Origin: Metellina segmentata
Lineage: Eukaryota > Arthropoda > Arachnida > Araneae > Tetragnathidae
Assembly: GCA_947359465.1 (NCBI GenBank)
Contig: OX375875.1
Coordinates: 15,835,439-15,899,438 of the forward strand
Length of the DNA: 64,000 nucleotides
Direction: 5' to 3'
In this document: piece by piece, positions 10,903 through 22,894 of the stretch
Position numbering within the stretch: the first letter of the stretch is position 1
Layout of the letters: each line of letters starts with the position of its first letter
Program-made: the position numbers and the translations under genes
The notes under the pieces: model-generated
Told to the model about the DNA's origin: nothing
The model's database searches: none
What the model saw: only the letters and a program-made list of their open reading frames with translations

Positions 10903-11677
10903 CTTCGGATGAATATTTCTCTCTGCAAAACTGTGAAATATATTACATGAATTTTGTTTGGAAAAATTATTTGGTCCATTAGTCATGTGCCATAAAAATC
11001 AGGGTAAAAGCTGGAACCGGTGATAAAAAATACTGGAGGAATTGCTGTATAATGAACCGGTAATATTATATAATACTGGTATAAAAAATAGGTGCCCTAA
11101 AATTCATGAGGTATACAGGTCAGAAGACTGCCAACTATAGACTGAGAAATGTATATTTGAAATCCATTCTTGATATTAAAGTTTAACCTACCATGTCGGA
11201 AATGGATCAAGACTTTTGGTTACCCTGTTTGTCTGGGTCTAGCCTGTATAGTCCAAATAGGATAAAAAAATAACAGTAAACTTTTTATTTGTTTCAATTC
11301 CATTGTCCGTTATTTTGAATGGGAGAAAGAAAATCCTTTATAAACTGAGATTTTCAGTATTAATGGAACACAAAAGATACTTGATTTATTATTTTCTACT
11401 AATATCGAGCTAGCAAACTGTTTTTACTATTGCGTAGCCATGATAAGATGCAAAAAGTAATCAATACATGCCAAAAGACGATTTAAATGCAACTTTTGCT
11501 TTCACGCTATAACAGAATGTAACAATATATCCCTGTTTAAATTTACAAGGTAGTAGTAATAGACAAAAACTTTATTGAGTATCTCAAGCATATATCTCAC
11601 GCATATATCTTATGAAACAACTTGGTTAAAAATCTTAATAAAGAAATTTTCAAGAAATAGATTTAATTGATATAAAA
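10903..11677. other. unassigned AT-rich sequence
   Basis: No gene, tandem array or terminal repeat seen between the two Tc1-type elements. Confidence 0.5.
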
Positions 11678-11679
11678 TA

Positions 11680-13088
11680 CACTGCTGATGGCCACCGTAA
11701 ATGTAACGCCATGAAGGAAGCATGCGAATAATATGAAATTTACAACATGCATTAGCGGAGGTGAGATATGCAAATGATTAGAATTTCAGCGCAGACGCAC
11801 ATCACGAGTGCCTGTGGCGCCACTTCAAAGCGCTATTTAAGGCTTAGAGATTTCGACGATTTCAAGTACGGCAATTGTGTTTTTCTTGTGGTTTAAAAAA
11901 AACCGATCAATTATGCCTCGTAGAAAACAGCGATCATCTTTTGATCAAGTATCCGAGTTCGACAGAAGAAGGATAGTGGCCTACCGAGATTGTGGATTAT
12001 CTTTCAGGGAAATCGGTAGTCGTGTTGGACGAAACCAAACAACTGTAATGCAGATATGTGATCGTTGGATGCAGGAGGGTACGACGGACCGACGTGTTCG
12101 ATCGCATCCACCTCAGTGCACCACTTCACGTGATGACAGGCATATTGTGCGTATGGCACTGACGGATCGCTCAGCCACATCACGAACCATAGCTCAGCAC
12201 ATTCAGTCTGTAACGCATCATCCAGTGTCTGCGCGTACCATTCTACGCCGTTTACAGCAGAGTGGTCTGTCCGCAAGACGTCCATTGCTTCGTCTACCCT
12301 TGACGCAGAACCACAGACGTCTCCGCGCCAATGGTGCGATGAAAGAAGGATGTGGCCGGCAGAATGCAATGAAATTGTCTTTACTGACGAGTCACGCTTC
12401 TGTCTGCAACACCACGATGGTCGGATTCGAGTCTGGAGACACCGTGGAGAGAGGATGCTGAACAGCTGCGTTATGCACTGCCGCACTGGTCCTGCACCGG
12501 GTATTATGGTATGGGGTGGTATTGGATATCACTCTCGCACTTCTCTAGTACGCATTGCCGGTACTTTAAACAACCAGCGCTACATCTCCGAGGTGTTGGA
12601 GCCAGTTGTCCTTCCTTACCTTCAGGGCTTGCCCACAGTCATATTTCAACAGGAAAATGCGCGATCACACGTGGCACACATTGTCCAAGGGTTCTTCGTC
12701 AATCGCCAGATTGAATTGCTTCTCTGGGCAGCTCGCTCACCGGATCTCTCACCGATAGAAAACATGTGGTCCATGGTTGCTCAACGGTTGACCCAGATTA
12801 CATCCCCAGCTGCCACACCAGACCAACTTTGGCAACGTGTGGAAGCTGCTTGGTCTGCTGTACCTCAAGAACACATCCAAAGTCTCTTTGAATCAATGCC
12901 GAGGCGTGTGGCAGCGGTGATCTCCAACAATGGCGGCTACTCTGGCTACTGATTTTGGCAGGAACCACACTTCACAGAAGTCTATAAATTTAATCATTTG
13001 ATACTTGGTCAACATGTTATCTACAAAATAAATTTCGTTGTGATACCTCTTGTTTTTCTTGGTGTTGCAATTTGGGTGGCCAGCAGTG
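11680..13088 (+). mobile_element. Tc1/mariner transposon, full length but inactive
   Basis: A 1409-bp element flanked by TA on both sides (11678-11679 and 13089-13090). The left end reads CACTGCTGATGGCCACC and the right end on the other strand reads CACTGCTGGCCACC, an inverted pair with a 2-bp gap. The interior contains one transposase gene, frameshifted, in the plus orientation, with about 230 bp of leader. Size and layout are typical of Tc1 elements. Confidence 0.9.
11913..12952 (+). pseudogene. Tc1 transposase pseudogene (DD34E)
   Basis: The protein cuts and inserts its own element at TA sites. I chose the Met of MPRRKQRSS at 11913; an in-frame ATG 12 codons upstream gives an unusual hydrophobic start. 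The N-terminal half has a paired-type helix-turn-helix (FREIGSRVGRNQTTVMQIC). The C-terminal half has the catalytic core: FTDESRF (first Asp, codon 12386-12388), FQQENARSH and SPIENMW (Glu). The second catalytic position is GAA (Glu) at 12653-12655 where Asp is required, and the spacing to the last Glu is 34 residues. A 1-base loss at about 12326-12328 splits the gene into frames 11913-12461 and 12350-12952. Both changes inactivate it. Apart from these the gene is nearly stop-free, so decay is fairly recent. Confidence 0.92.
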
Positions 13089-13090
13089 TA

Positions 13091-13432
13091 CATGTAAAAT
13101 ATATACTCATGTTGTGTTTATAAAGTTAAATTGTGACTTTAAAATCTTCAGTGATTAATATTGATGTATTTTTTCCGCCCCACATATTTATACGTTTTTA
13201 GAATTCAATTGCCTATTTGCGTATTCTCTAGACAACTGGAAAGAAATTCGTTCCAATGAGCTGAACGTAGCTAAGAGACTATTTTACGTTTTAGTCAATT
13301 ATCTTTTGCAAGAGTAATAAATATTTTCGATTTAAAAAATTACTCAATATCATATAAAACTGTACTTATCTCTTCTGTGCTGTTCTATATTAAAAAGCAC
13401 TAAAGGGAATTGCCAATTATTTTAGAGGTCAA
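13091..13432. other. unassigned AT-rich sequence
   Basis: Nothing recognisable between the Tc1 element and the tandem repeats that follow. Confidence 0.5.
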
Positions 13433-14870
13433 GTCAAAAATGGCCTTTTACATTCACTCAATGTTATGAAAATGCTGCAAATCTGTCTGTACAAAGACAA
13501 TATTTTCACGCACCATGTAGGGTCCCCGTATTATATTCAACTTGTTTGCCGGATCTCAAGGATCCGCTCATAAATCTTGCATTTCTAAATCCATTGCACA
13601 TTCATTAAAACTTACGGTTCTGTGAAACAAGTCTATTCAGCTCAAAGAGAACCTTATAAAAACTCATGGAATTAATTGTTTTTCCCTTTCCCTAAACATT
13701 TCTCGGAAATTGATATATACAGTTTTTTGAATGAAAATGCTGCAAATCTGTCTGTGTAAAGACAGGATTTTTAAGCATCAGGTAGAGTCTCCGTATTATA
13801 TTCAATTTACGGGTCTGATCGCAAGGATACACCTGACACTACATGACAGCTTGACCAAACGCGGTCCTTACGTCATAAAACCTATGTCTCTTAATCTTGA
13901 ACTTCCAAACCCATTGTACATACTGTCGAGTACAATGAGTCTTTCAGGTAAAACCCCGCTAAAAGCAATTGCTTTCCCCATTCCAAAAACACTTCTAGGA
14001 AACTATCCAAAAGTTTTGAGTTTCATAATAAGTTTACGTTGCACTTCCTTCACAAGAATAGTAAAGTAACCTGTGATTGTTTAAATTTCACAAGAGACAT
14101 TTTGAGTTCATTTCACACTCCAAAACCACTGTCATTCAAAGCCATTTTCAATTCATTCGATGCTATGAAAGCATTGTGTGTTTCTAAAACACAGGATTAC
14201 TTCTAGAACCTGATTGGACCCTCATCATATTCAACTTGTACGACTGATCCCAAGAATCCGTTCTGAAATAATGATTTTCTAAACCCGTTCTGCAAACATA
14301 AAATGGTAGGGCGCAAACAACCTTTTCAGGTTAAACCCTGTTAAAAACATATGTTTTCCCCACTCCCGAAAACATTTCTAGGAAACCATCCCATTTAATA
14401 TTGTAATTTCGCAATGGATTTCTCGTAGATTCATTCACATGACGAATTATAATCTATTTAGATTTCACAAGTCATTTTGAATTCATTCCACACACCACAA
14501 ATATGCATCATTCAAAGCGCCATGTTGAAATCATTCGATGCTACAAAAACACAAAAAATATGTTTTTTAAAGCATGGTATTATTCCCGAACCTTCTCTTA
14601 TCATATCCAATCTGTGCGCATAATCTCAAGGAGCCCCTCATAAATCTTACGCTTCAAAACCCATTGCACATGCATAAAATGGCGTATGCAACAAGCCTTT
14701 TTCGGGTAAAACCATACGGGAAACCCACCACAAAACAATTATTTTCCCCACTCGAAAAACATTTTCTGGAAAGCTAACCTATGCAGTCTTCAGATTTTCG
14801 CAACAGGTTTATGTAGCACGTTCTTCGTAGGACGAATTATAATCTACGTTTGTTTAAATTTCATAACCGC
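13433..14870. repeat. ancient tandem repeat, ~270-430 bp period, about 4 units
   Basis: The same ordered set of blocks recurs: 'aatgctgcaaatctgtctgt' (13469, 13737, decayed near 14170 and 14544), 'atattcaacttgt', 'tctcaaggatccgctcataa', 'aacccattgcacatgcat', a 'ttttccccactc' block and 'acatttctaggaaa'. Distances between starts are about 268, 433 and 374 bp. Units are strongly diverged, so this is an old satellite-like array with no active homogenisation. Confidence 0.65.
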
Positions 14871-15410
14871 TAGCGCCATGGGGTAAAGAGGAGAAGCCGA
14901 GGTGTTTCACCGCACTGCGTGAGTATGCTCTGCCTTTTGTCCTTCTTCAGTTTGTTTGCATACATCTGGTATGTTGACCAGATAGCCTCTAACCTTGGAG
15001 TCCACCTCCCGGCACATTGGAAAAGCTGGGTGAAGGATTCGAAAGTCGCTGCCTGCTGGCGTCGTACTCTTAATGTACGCACCAAAACTTGCATCGAGAC
15101 CAGGTGATCGTTGGGAGTTTTTTGTTGCCTGTCGCTGGAATTCCACTCTGACGTCTTTGCATAACTGCCCGATGTGCTCTGACGTCTTTGATGGACATAA
15201 CTTTGGCACTGGTAAAAAACTGATTCGTGTCTGCGTTCAGTTTTCTTATTGCTTTTCTGTTTAGTGCTAATGCGATCGAGTTTTGATAGGACGTATATCC
15301 TTCAGGTGACCAGATTCGTTTGAGGGGTTGGTGCGAAATTGAGGTAGAAAGATATTTTATGTCCAAAGCATGATCAAATGATCCAATGATTGAATTGACG
15401 AAGTTCAATA
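14871..15410 (-). pseudogene. unrecognised coding-like relic
   Basis: Base composition rises sharply above the surroundings, and overlapping minus-strand frames remain open: 15408-15070 (112 codons), 15209-14907 (100) and 15094-14870 (74). This is the pattern of a once continuous gene broken by frameshifts. The first frame contains 'SYQNSIALALNRKAIRKLNA', the second 'SKVRGYLVNIPDVCKQTEEG'. I do not recognise the family. It could be a remnant of a larger mobile element. I invent no function. Confidence 0.3.
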
Positions 15411-17171
15411 ATTATAATACTGAGGCCAAAATTTAAAAATAGTGTCCTCATTTTCGCTGTCGAAAGGGGATGGCACCTTTGGATCTTTAACTATAAATTT
15501 AGTTTTATGCCCACATTATTTACACCATGAAAGACTATTCTTTATCTATAATTTTAATAATTTGCATAACTTCCAGATAGTTATTCTGTTGTTACAATGG
15601 TTAATATCGGAAAGAATCTTCGAATATCGAGTGTATCTTGTACACTGATGAAAAAGCACCCTTGTCGAAGTCGAAATCTATATAAATAAGAATGGATTGT
15701 TTGTTTGTACATTGAATATTTTCGACCCATTTCAAGTTTTCTATCCGTTTTGGACCTTTCTGATTCCAAATCTGCCTCTTGCACGTTTGGTGTCTGTATG
15801 TATGTATGTATGTGCCCTATATACGTCCACACGGCTTAATATATTTTCATGACAATTTGCATACAGTGAGTACTTATCTTCATTTAGTGAGTGAAATTGG
15901 TTGCGAAAGTCTGTCTGTCCGTCCTTTTGTTCTATTTTCGATTTTGTGTTTGTGTGTTTGTGTAGGCATCACATGAATTGTTTTCCAGATATTTGATAGC
16001 AATATGCTTTATTTGAAACATTTCATAATAGTTTAGTTAATGCAATATAAAAAATATCTTTATTTTTATATTTAGTTAAGTTTTATTTAAAAACACCAGA
16101 GTAAGTATAAAATCGACCATAATTTGGTAGTTTTGGAAAAATTGGAATGCACAATATATTGTATTATGATTACTCAGATTGCTTTACCAGTACTGCTGAA
16201 AAGGCAGTTATTTTCCTAAAATTATCTGTTTTTTTTTTAATTGAATTTCAGCTCTGATACTTTATTTATTTCGAGTCTTATTTTTGTTCTTTGCGCAATG
16301 TAAACGATTTCCAAATATTTGGGACAGACGATATTTTTCAAAGAACGAAAATCAAACGAAAACTCGTATTTCTTTCGCTCTGAATTAATTTCGCATTTCT
16401 AAATTTTTTGCAATTTTTAGTTATAACTTGTGGCAACAACGAGATCAAGAGATAAAAAGGAATCACAATTTGATACCTTTAGAACAACTTTTTCCCGACA
16501 TTTTCTATTTCGTTTTATTTTGCTGTTTTCTTTTATTTTCTGTTTTAAACATTTATTATTTTAATAAATTGTGTTTCTTTACCGTCACACGCAACACCAC
16601 CACAAAGTATTCGATTTAAAGTAGCAGGCAAGTCAGAATAAAGCAACTTTAAGTATAATTATGCCATTGTTGAAAGAATAATGCCGTTATTGAAAGAATA
16701 ATGCCGTAATTGAAACAATAATAATGTTTAAAAAATCTGAACTAGAGAACTTTTCAAACATTAAAAAATTCTTTCTCATAATGACAGAAGATTTCGAAAA
16801 TCCACAATTTCGCATGCCGGATGCAAGAGTGCCACATGTAAAAAAATATTGTTTTGTTGACTGAGTGCGTGAGTATTCGCCGTATATTGTCATTTGTATT
16901 AATTAAGTTGTACATGTAAAGTACTTAAGAAAGGGAATTAGGAATTCCAAATTTCCCTCAAAATCGCCTTTGAAGTAGTAACCTTAATGTCCCCTTTCGT
17001 CATTTTGTAGCTTTGTCATACAGCAAGGGTGCGATGTGTGTGAAATGTATTACATGAATGGATATGCATTTAGATGGGATTTGTGTACATTTAGAATTGT
17101 GTGTGATGGGATTACCGTAATATATATTACGGTTTCAACAAGGGTGTTTTTTTTATCGTTGTATAGATATG
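15411..17171. other. unassigned AT-rich sequence
   Basis: Holds a short (TATG)n run at 15796-15812 and a threefold ~22-bp repeat ('gaaagaataatgccgttatt') at about 16660-16725. Otherwise I see nothing. Confidence 0.5.
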
Positions 17172-17179
17172 ATTTAAGG

Positions 17180-18251
17180 CAGTGCTCCCCAACCTTTTTA
17201 TCGCCGCGGACCGGATCATCGTTTGATACTTTTAACGCGACCCGCTGAGGGGGGGGGGACGTTGATTGTTTATATTTTAGGTTGTTTTGATTTAATAATT
17301 TTAATTTAATTGTTTTTAAACATGTCTTCAAAATAAAATACAGTTACACCAAAAAATGAATATAAAGTGATTTAACATTTTAACTCACTAGAACGCTCAA
17401 TCAATGAGAACCCTGAGCTTGTTTCATTGCAACGAGACGGTTTCATCTGAGGGTAATAGGAGACAGTGACACCCGAAGTGTGTTGCTTATGTCCAGTTTA
17501 TTCCGTTGTTTGGTTTTGGTTGCTGTCACTGCAGAAAACCCCGCTTCACACAGATAGGTTGTCGGAAATGGTAATAGGAATTTAAGTGCTGTGGTGGCAA
17601 TCTCAGGGTATTCCGTCATGACTTTAATCCAGAACACCGGCAGAGTTGTTGTCTCGAACGTAGTTTTAAGGTCGACTTCATTTGCAATCTCCAGCAGTTG
17701 ATCTTCTTGCACAGACATACTAGATTCGCCTGATTTGTTAACAAATGGGTTGCGGATCCATTCCTTACTAGTTCGTGGGTCTTTTGTGGTTGGAAAGTAG
17801 CGATAAAACTCTTTTAAAAGCAAAGACAAGTGATCGTGCACCAACTGGGAGAATGAATGTTTAGGCTCAGTCTCGCCTAAAATCCCCGCTAATGTCTGAA
17901 ACCTGTCCAAAATGCCTCTGTTCACGCGCCGTCCCCACAACTTCAGTTTGGCTTTAAATGCAGCTACTTTGTCTACCAACTTGAAAACAGCTGTCACATT
18001 TGTCAAAATTGGAAAATAGAGACTTACAGAATTCAGAAATCATAATTGAAGCTCTATTAACAGAACAAATTTCAAGTTATGATTTACCGCCTCCTAATTT
18101 GTGTGGACATTTCATAGATAAGAACCGCACAAACCCGAGAGAAATACACCATAGTAAATAAAATGGAAATAATTTAATGTTCCTTGGGCGGCCCGGTACC
18201 ATGTGATCCATGGACCGGTACCGGTCGCGCACCGGGGGTTGGGGACCACTG
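17180..18251 (-). mobile_element. truncated hAT transposon
   Basis: Left end CAGTGCTCCCCAACC; right end on the other strand CAGTGGTCCCCAACC. Exactly the same 8 bp, ATTTAAGG, flank both ends (17172-17179 and 18252-18259). At 1072 bp it is far shorter than an autonomous hAT element and keeps only the C-terminal part of the transposase, on the minus strand. Both boundaries are read directly. Confidence 0.92.
17401..18006 (-). pseudogene. hAT transposase C-terminal fragment (ZBED5/SCAND3-like)
   Basis: A 187-codon frame (18006-17443) matches the C-terminal part of hAT transposases related to vertebrate ZBED5/FAM200. It has 'KLWGRRVNRGILDRFQTL', then a linker, then the hAT dimerisation region with 'FPTTYLCEAGFSAVTATKTK' and 'RNKLDISNTLRVSLSPI'. 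The BED zinc finger and the catalytic N-terminal two thirds are absent. The frame ends early at a TGA (17443-17445) where the family has Trp, and the homologous tail (RLVAMKQAQG) continues to a later stop at 17401. The fragment cannot transpose anything. Domesticated hAT proteins exist, but the intact TIRs and target duplication make this a plain transposon copy. Confidence 0.85.
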
Positions 18252-18329
18252 ATTTAAGGCACTGAACCTGAGCTGATGTAATGATATGATTGATTGATAA
18301 TTTCAATCAAAGTCGCACCAGAGTTAAAC

Positions 18330-18420
18330 AACAGGCCACCGACGACGGTCGTGGACACATTCGCCAAGGGACAGATACACGAACAACACAGCGTAATTTT
18401 GAACCACGGTCAGATGATGA
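18330..18420 (-). repeat. SINE-A body fragment, minus strand
   Basis: 'gcgtaattttgaaccacggt' then 'cagatgatgag' matches the SINE-A body in reverse. Degraded on both sides. Confidence 0.5.
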
Positions 18421-18546
18421 GATAGGATTGATTGACCAAATGGGTCTTTTGTTAATATTGCACTGAATATAGAGACTGCCTAATATTTTCTAAAGTATAG
18501 TAATTACTCGTTACTCTCTGGCCGAACCTCAAAGAATCGGTCAAGT

Positions 18547-18770
18547 ATGCGTGCCACGTGGTCCAGTTCCTATTGTGCTAGCAACCTGCGTGTTGTAGAT
18601 GGCGCAGATTCGATTCCTGTAACTTACACGTGTATTTCTCTCTTCTATGTCAGTGATTCTTGCATCGAGAATGTATGTCCTTTACATGACGTTGTCAGTC
18701 TTGTATTTGATACAGCTTGGTCAAACATTGCCGACATAAAACCCAACCGAACCAACCATCGGTTAAATAT
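18547..18770 (+). repeat. SINE-D, tRNA-derived
   Basis: A tRNA-like head (A-box region 'tggtccagttcc', B box 'gattcgattcc') is followed by a body ending in 'gacataaaacccaacc', repeated as 'aaccaacc'. The same tail recurs in copies at 48711, 51373, 51749 and 53425. Confidence 0.55.
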
Positions 18771-18799
18771 ATGGAAAGTTCAGACACATATAAATATAA

Positions 18800-19460
18800 A
18801 ATATTAAACAGCCTAACCTACTTTATAATTAGAAAAATTTGGATTTACCAAGCGATGTTAACGAACAAAATTATCTTACATCAAAGGGTACATTCGCAGG
18901 AAATTGTTAGAAAAGTGCTTGAAGATGTGTTAACTGAACTTTTTTGAAAAGTAAGCGGAAGTTTTGATTAATCTTCCAAAACGGACAACACTTATATTCT
19001 TCACAAATTAAAACAAAATTCCTTTTTTCCGCATCGCGTATATCATATCTGAATGTGCCTTGAATAGTTATCCAAAAGTGCTTTAAATGCCACTTTGACG
19101 CAATTTGTAAATATATTGCTACTTAGTTTTGCAAATGATAGCTTAACAATAAATAGAACATACTACTTTCCAATTTGTTTTGTCCCATATATATGTCTCG
19201 TATACTAGAGTCTCGCTTACTTGAAACTAAGTACGTTTCATAACTGCTCTTGATATGCATAAAAACGTATATGTGCTACAAGCTTAAAAAATTGCATGAT
19301 TAATAATTCCAAACATTCTGTAGCTGCATTAGAGTTAAATAACAATGAATATAATAACACGAGTCTCAAAGAGCGATATATATATTTTTAATTTCATTGG
19401 CAAGTCAGTACAATTGCGAAGAAAAATACAAATACAATACAATACAAAGTACAGAGTTGA
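18800..19460. other. unassigned AT-rich sequence
   Basis: No supportable feature. Confidence 0.5.
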
Positions 19461-19640
19461 CCGAGGTCATTTTAGCCTTATACAAGGCCAGAAGTGATGG
19501 TCTCTTGTGAAGGGGCACCCAGTGGGTGGACCATCATTGTCCTTAACAAAGGACAGCACCATTTACATCCATGCCCTAACCTCGGATTCGAACCAGGAAC
19601 CTTCCGATCCAGAGGCCAACATCAAAGAACAATATCGTTT
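19461..19640 (-). repeat. SINE-B, minus strand
   Basis: Read in reverse it has the head 'ggaaggttcctggttcgaat' (B box) after a degraded A-box region, then 'ttagggcatggatgtaaat' and a body ending near 'ggccttgtataaggct'. It matches 34036-34278. Confidence 0.7.
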
Positions 19641-19913
19641 TACCGAATTTGGCATCACATTGTTTGGCGCGTGACACCATAATATTTTACATTGCAGTGG
19701 ACAAACTTGTCACTTATCAAGTTACGCCACAACTTATTAAAATAGAAACCGGGTGTTTTTTGTTTTAATAACTTTTAAATAAAATATTTCTGTACACTTT
19801 TTCCCATAGTCTTTACTTAATGACTGACAAATGGGCTCCCCTGGTGGCGCTAGAAAATCGGACTCCTTAGACCATGGGACAATGGATCAATTAATCCATG
19901 ATGTCTATTTCTA

Positions 19914-20615
19914 CGTGCTTCATTTCGACATCAGTTGACACGTAAACAAACAAAACTGCCGTTGTTATAGGGATCGGAAAATCCAAGGTTAATTCATGAG
20001 AGATCTCTTCATCCATGACATTTTCCTGATTTGTTATTTATAAGACATCGGCCAAATGATCGCCTCTTTCTATGCTGCGGGTATCTGCTCTTGCAACTAC
20101 ATTTTCCGTTACGTTTGAGCACATTTTAGGGGTGAAGTGCTCAAGTTCACCAAGGATGTTTTGTTTAAGTTGTTGAATCACTGTCTACTTGTTGGAGTAG
20201 ACTCGTTCCTTTGCTCAGTTCTCTTAGAAACAATATCCAGCTCGAAAAAATCAGGGGAGCAATCGCCATTATGGAATTGTGCCATTACTTGGTCAGGAAA
20301 TACGTCTATTGTTTCAAGTGGAGTGTAACATGCTGCTTCGTCTTATTGAACCTACATGTGCTGTAAGCCTTTTGTTGATAAATTTCAGACAGAACGAAAT
20401 TTTGGAACACCACACCATATCGTTCACTATTGACAGTAACCCCATTTTATTAGTGTCGAATAGAATGGTTCGTCTTATAATAATTCCACTCCAAATTGCA
20501 TACCAAACTCTGCTACGAATAGGCCATAGACGAAATAAAAAATAATATATTTTTTTATACCCATTAACTGCTGTTCTGTTTGTTTACCCATTCATTGATG
20601 TCGAAATAAAGCACG
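19914..20615. mobile_element. DNA-transposon-like element with ~50-bp TIRs, family unknown
   Basis: The left arm starts CGTGCTTCATTTCGACATCA and the right arm on the other strand starts CGTGCTTTATTTCGACATCA. Both continue with a 'gtaaacaaaca' block and 'ctgc.gtt'. The arms therefore pair over about 50 bp. Interior minus-strand frames are broken and match nothing I know. I could not fix a target duplication, and the true ends may lie a little outside. Confidence 0.6.
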
Positions 20616-20784
20616 AAAAAATTAAGCAAATCGCATAGTTCTAAAGTCCTATTTTTTTCAATGTCACCGTAGCAGATTATTTGTTGTTATTTTAATAAAC
20701 AATGCGTAAAAAATTAATAAAATATGTTTTAATTAAAAGTTTATCTAAATCAAAATGGTGTATTTCACCCATCAAAACAAAATA

Positions 20785-21476
20785 TCTCTATATTAAAAAC
20801 TAGCTACTGCGTGGCAAGCACGGCGTTGCCCGTGACAGTTCTTTTCATGGGTTCGGGTGTGACCACTGCTCGTTAACCCCCGGTGATTGCTACGAATTCC
20901 CATTTGGTTTAAAAAACAAACTAAATAGGAATTCGTAGACTATTGAAAAACAACCATCACTGGCAAAGCCGTGATTGCTTCGTCATTGTCAAATGCGGGC
21001 AAATTCGACGATATAGGAGCGATAGCACTTTAACGATATAGAAGATAGAAAATAGAAGTACATAACTCCAGTTAAAACTTTATTTGTTTTGTTCGTCCGC
21101 TGAAATCGTTCCTCGGAAAAAGAAACGGAAACGGAAAAAATAAATTTAGAATCTATCATCTCTTTATACTGTTGCCATTCTAAGGAAAACAATAATAGTT
21201 AAATTCCAATAAATTAATTTCAAAATGTCCTAGATTAAATTGTAAAATTTGGGCGCGACAGAAAAATTACAAAAAATTCGGACTATCTGTGTTTGTATTC
21301 GGCAAAGCCCTTGCTGTGACGTCATGGACCGGAAAGTCAAATTATAAGTATACGATTTATTAAGAAAGTTTCGCCGTCGCAGTAGATTGACTCTGCGAAA
21401 AGAGTGTTGATTTGGTAAGCAAACCAAATTGGATTGCTTAGGGAGTCAAATTGGAGCAGTGGGAGGAGCCCCCTAG
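20785..21476 (+). mobile_element. Helitron-like non-autonomous element, copy 1
   Basis: Begins TCTCTATATTA after an A (20784) and ends GGAGCCCCCTAG before a T (21477). TC at the 5' end, CTAG at the 3' end and insertion between A and T are the Helitron rules. No TIRs and no target duplication are seen. The interior shares 'tgacgtcatggaccggaaag', 'gtttcgc', 'actctgcgaaa' and 'aagcaaaccaaat' with 41809-42645. It encodes no Rep/helicase. Confidence 0.75.
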
Positions 21477-21582
21477 TACTACTAAACAAACGAGATGTTT
21501 CTTTTCAATACACACAATAATAGTTTTTTCGCTTTGTTAGACAAAGGTTTGGAGGATAATACCTTAAATTTCTGTCCAATCG

Positions 21583-21833
21583 CAAAGATTCCATCGACTG
21601 GTGGGTTTCAGCTGAAAGCGACCTGAAAGACGCTGAAAATTGCAAGAGACCATTGAGACTTGAGAGAGCGAGGACACGCTCGTTTACCTCTGTCGAACCC
21701 TTCTTGTACCAAAATATCTGTAACTATACTATACATATCGGTAAAGTTGTAGGATGTTAGAATAAATGTTGAAACCCAAAGATCTTGTTCTTTAAGCTAC
21801 CATTTCTCTCACCACACCATTTAATCAGGTACA
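21583..21833 (+). mobile_element. 3' half of a solo LTR (same family as 39418-39900)
   Basis: Shares 'cagctgaaagcg', 'gaggacacgctcg', 'aacccttcttgt.ccaaaata', 'gaataaatgttg', 'gaaacccaaagatcttgt' and the terminal 'ggtaca' with the intact LTR. The 5' half is missing. Confidence 0.65.
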
Positions 21834-22780
21834 GTACCCTTCTTAGATTCCGATTTTTCAATCATTGGAGGCCTGTCATAATCGAATCCAAGTAAACTAT
21901 CTAGTATTATATGATAGTAATTGAATTCTTAAGACTTGTCTATATGGGTTCCATTTATCACAGCAAGTAAATCTAAAAATTGAAATATGAACTCGGTCAC
22001 GAAATTAAAACCTCCCTGCACTTTTGTCTTTCAGGAATGGAATCGGAAACTTTCATTTGTAACTGAGTGAATTGTCTGAACCTATTAATTGGTCATCTGA
22101 CCACGTCCCCTTTAAAACAGTTTTTATTCCTTAAGTCGAGCTGAGTATCCTACAAGCCTTTGAGTATTCCCTCAAGGATAATTGCACCGGCGATATTCAA
22201 ACCCCGTGATTAGTTATTCACAAAACGCAATGATTGCCATCATGTGCTTACTTTTTTATGCCGAGTTTTTAAGGTCTTGTTAATATCATTAGTTATGACG
22301 AGTAATACGCACTCTTGTCTTTCGTTTTCCGAGAATGGCAATCGACCTCCCGATCTCTAAGCGCCAACAGTTTTCGAGTTTTTTAAGGCATACTACTCTT
22401 CCCTTTCTTAATCTGATTTCCCCAGATTTTTTGCTTGCATTTCAATGCACCTGAAGCGTCTAGACACCATTACTCTCTTATTAACATCGAGTTATGTAAA
22501 CGGGGCAATTTAAGTACATGCAAGGAGTTTTTTCAGTAACAGCAGTCACCGGTTTCCAACCATCCCTGCCTAATAGATGACGTCTTGAATCTTGTAAATG
22601 ACTCCTCAAGAAGGACTGGATTCATTGATTGATGGGATGTCCTTCCCGACTGGGGACAAATCGTCTCGCAAACTCGTTCTGAACTTTCCTATGACGTCAA
22701 TGATTTATAAGTGCTTAAAATACGCAAATACATTTCCACACCCTAAAAAAAAGACACAGAAGAGAAATAATTTATTCATT
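21834..22780. other. unassigned sequence
   Basis: I see no terminal repeats, tandem array or coding frame with recognisable motifs. Confidence 0.45.
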
Positions 22781-22894
22781 TAAGGAAGACGTGACAGTAT
22801 TTGCAAGGGATAGTTACATTACAGGTTAGTGGGCTGCGGTAGATAAGTTAGATAATTTGGTTATTTTTAAATTAACATCGTGCTAGAGCAACAT

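Noticed and set aside
12004..12486. 160-residue minus-strand ORF in the Tc1 element
   Set aside because: Antisense shadow of the transposase, which has clear family motifs on the plus strand.
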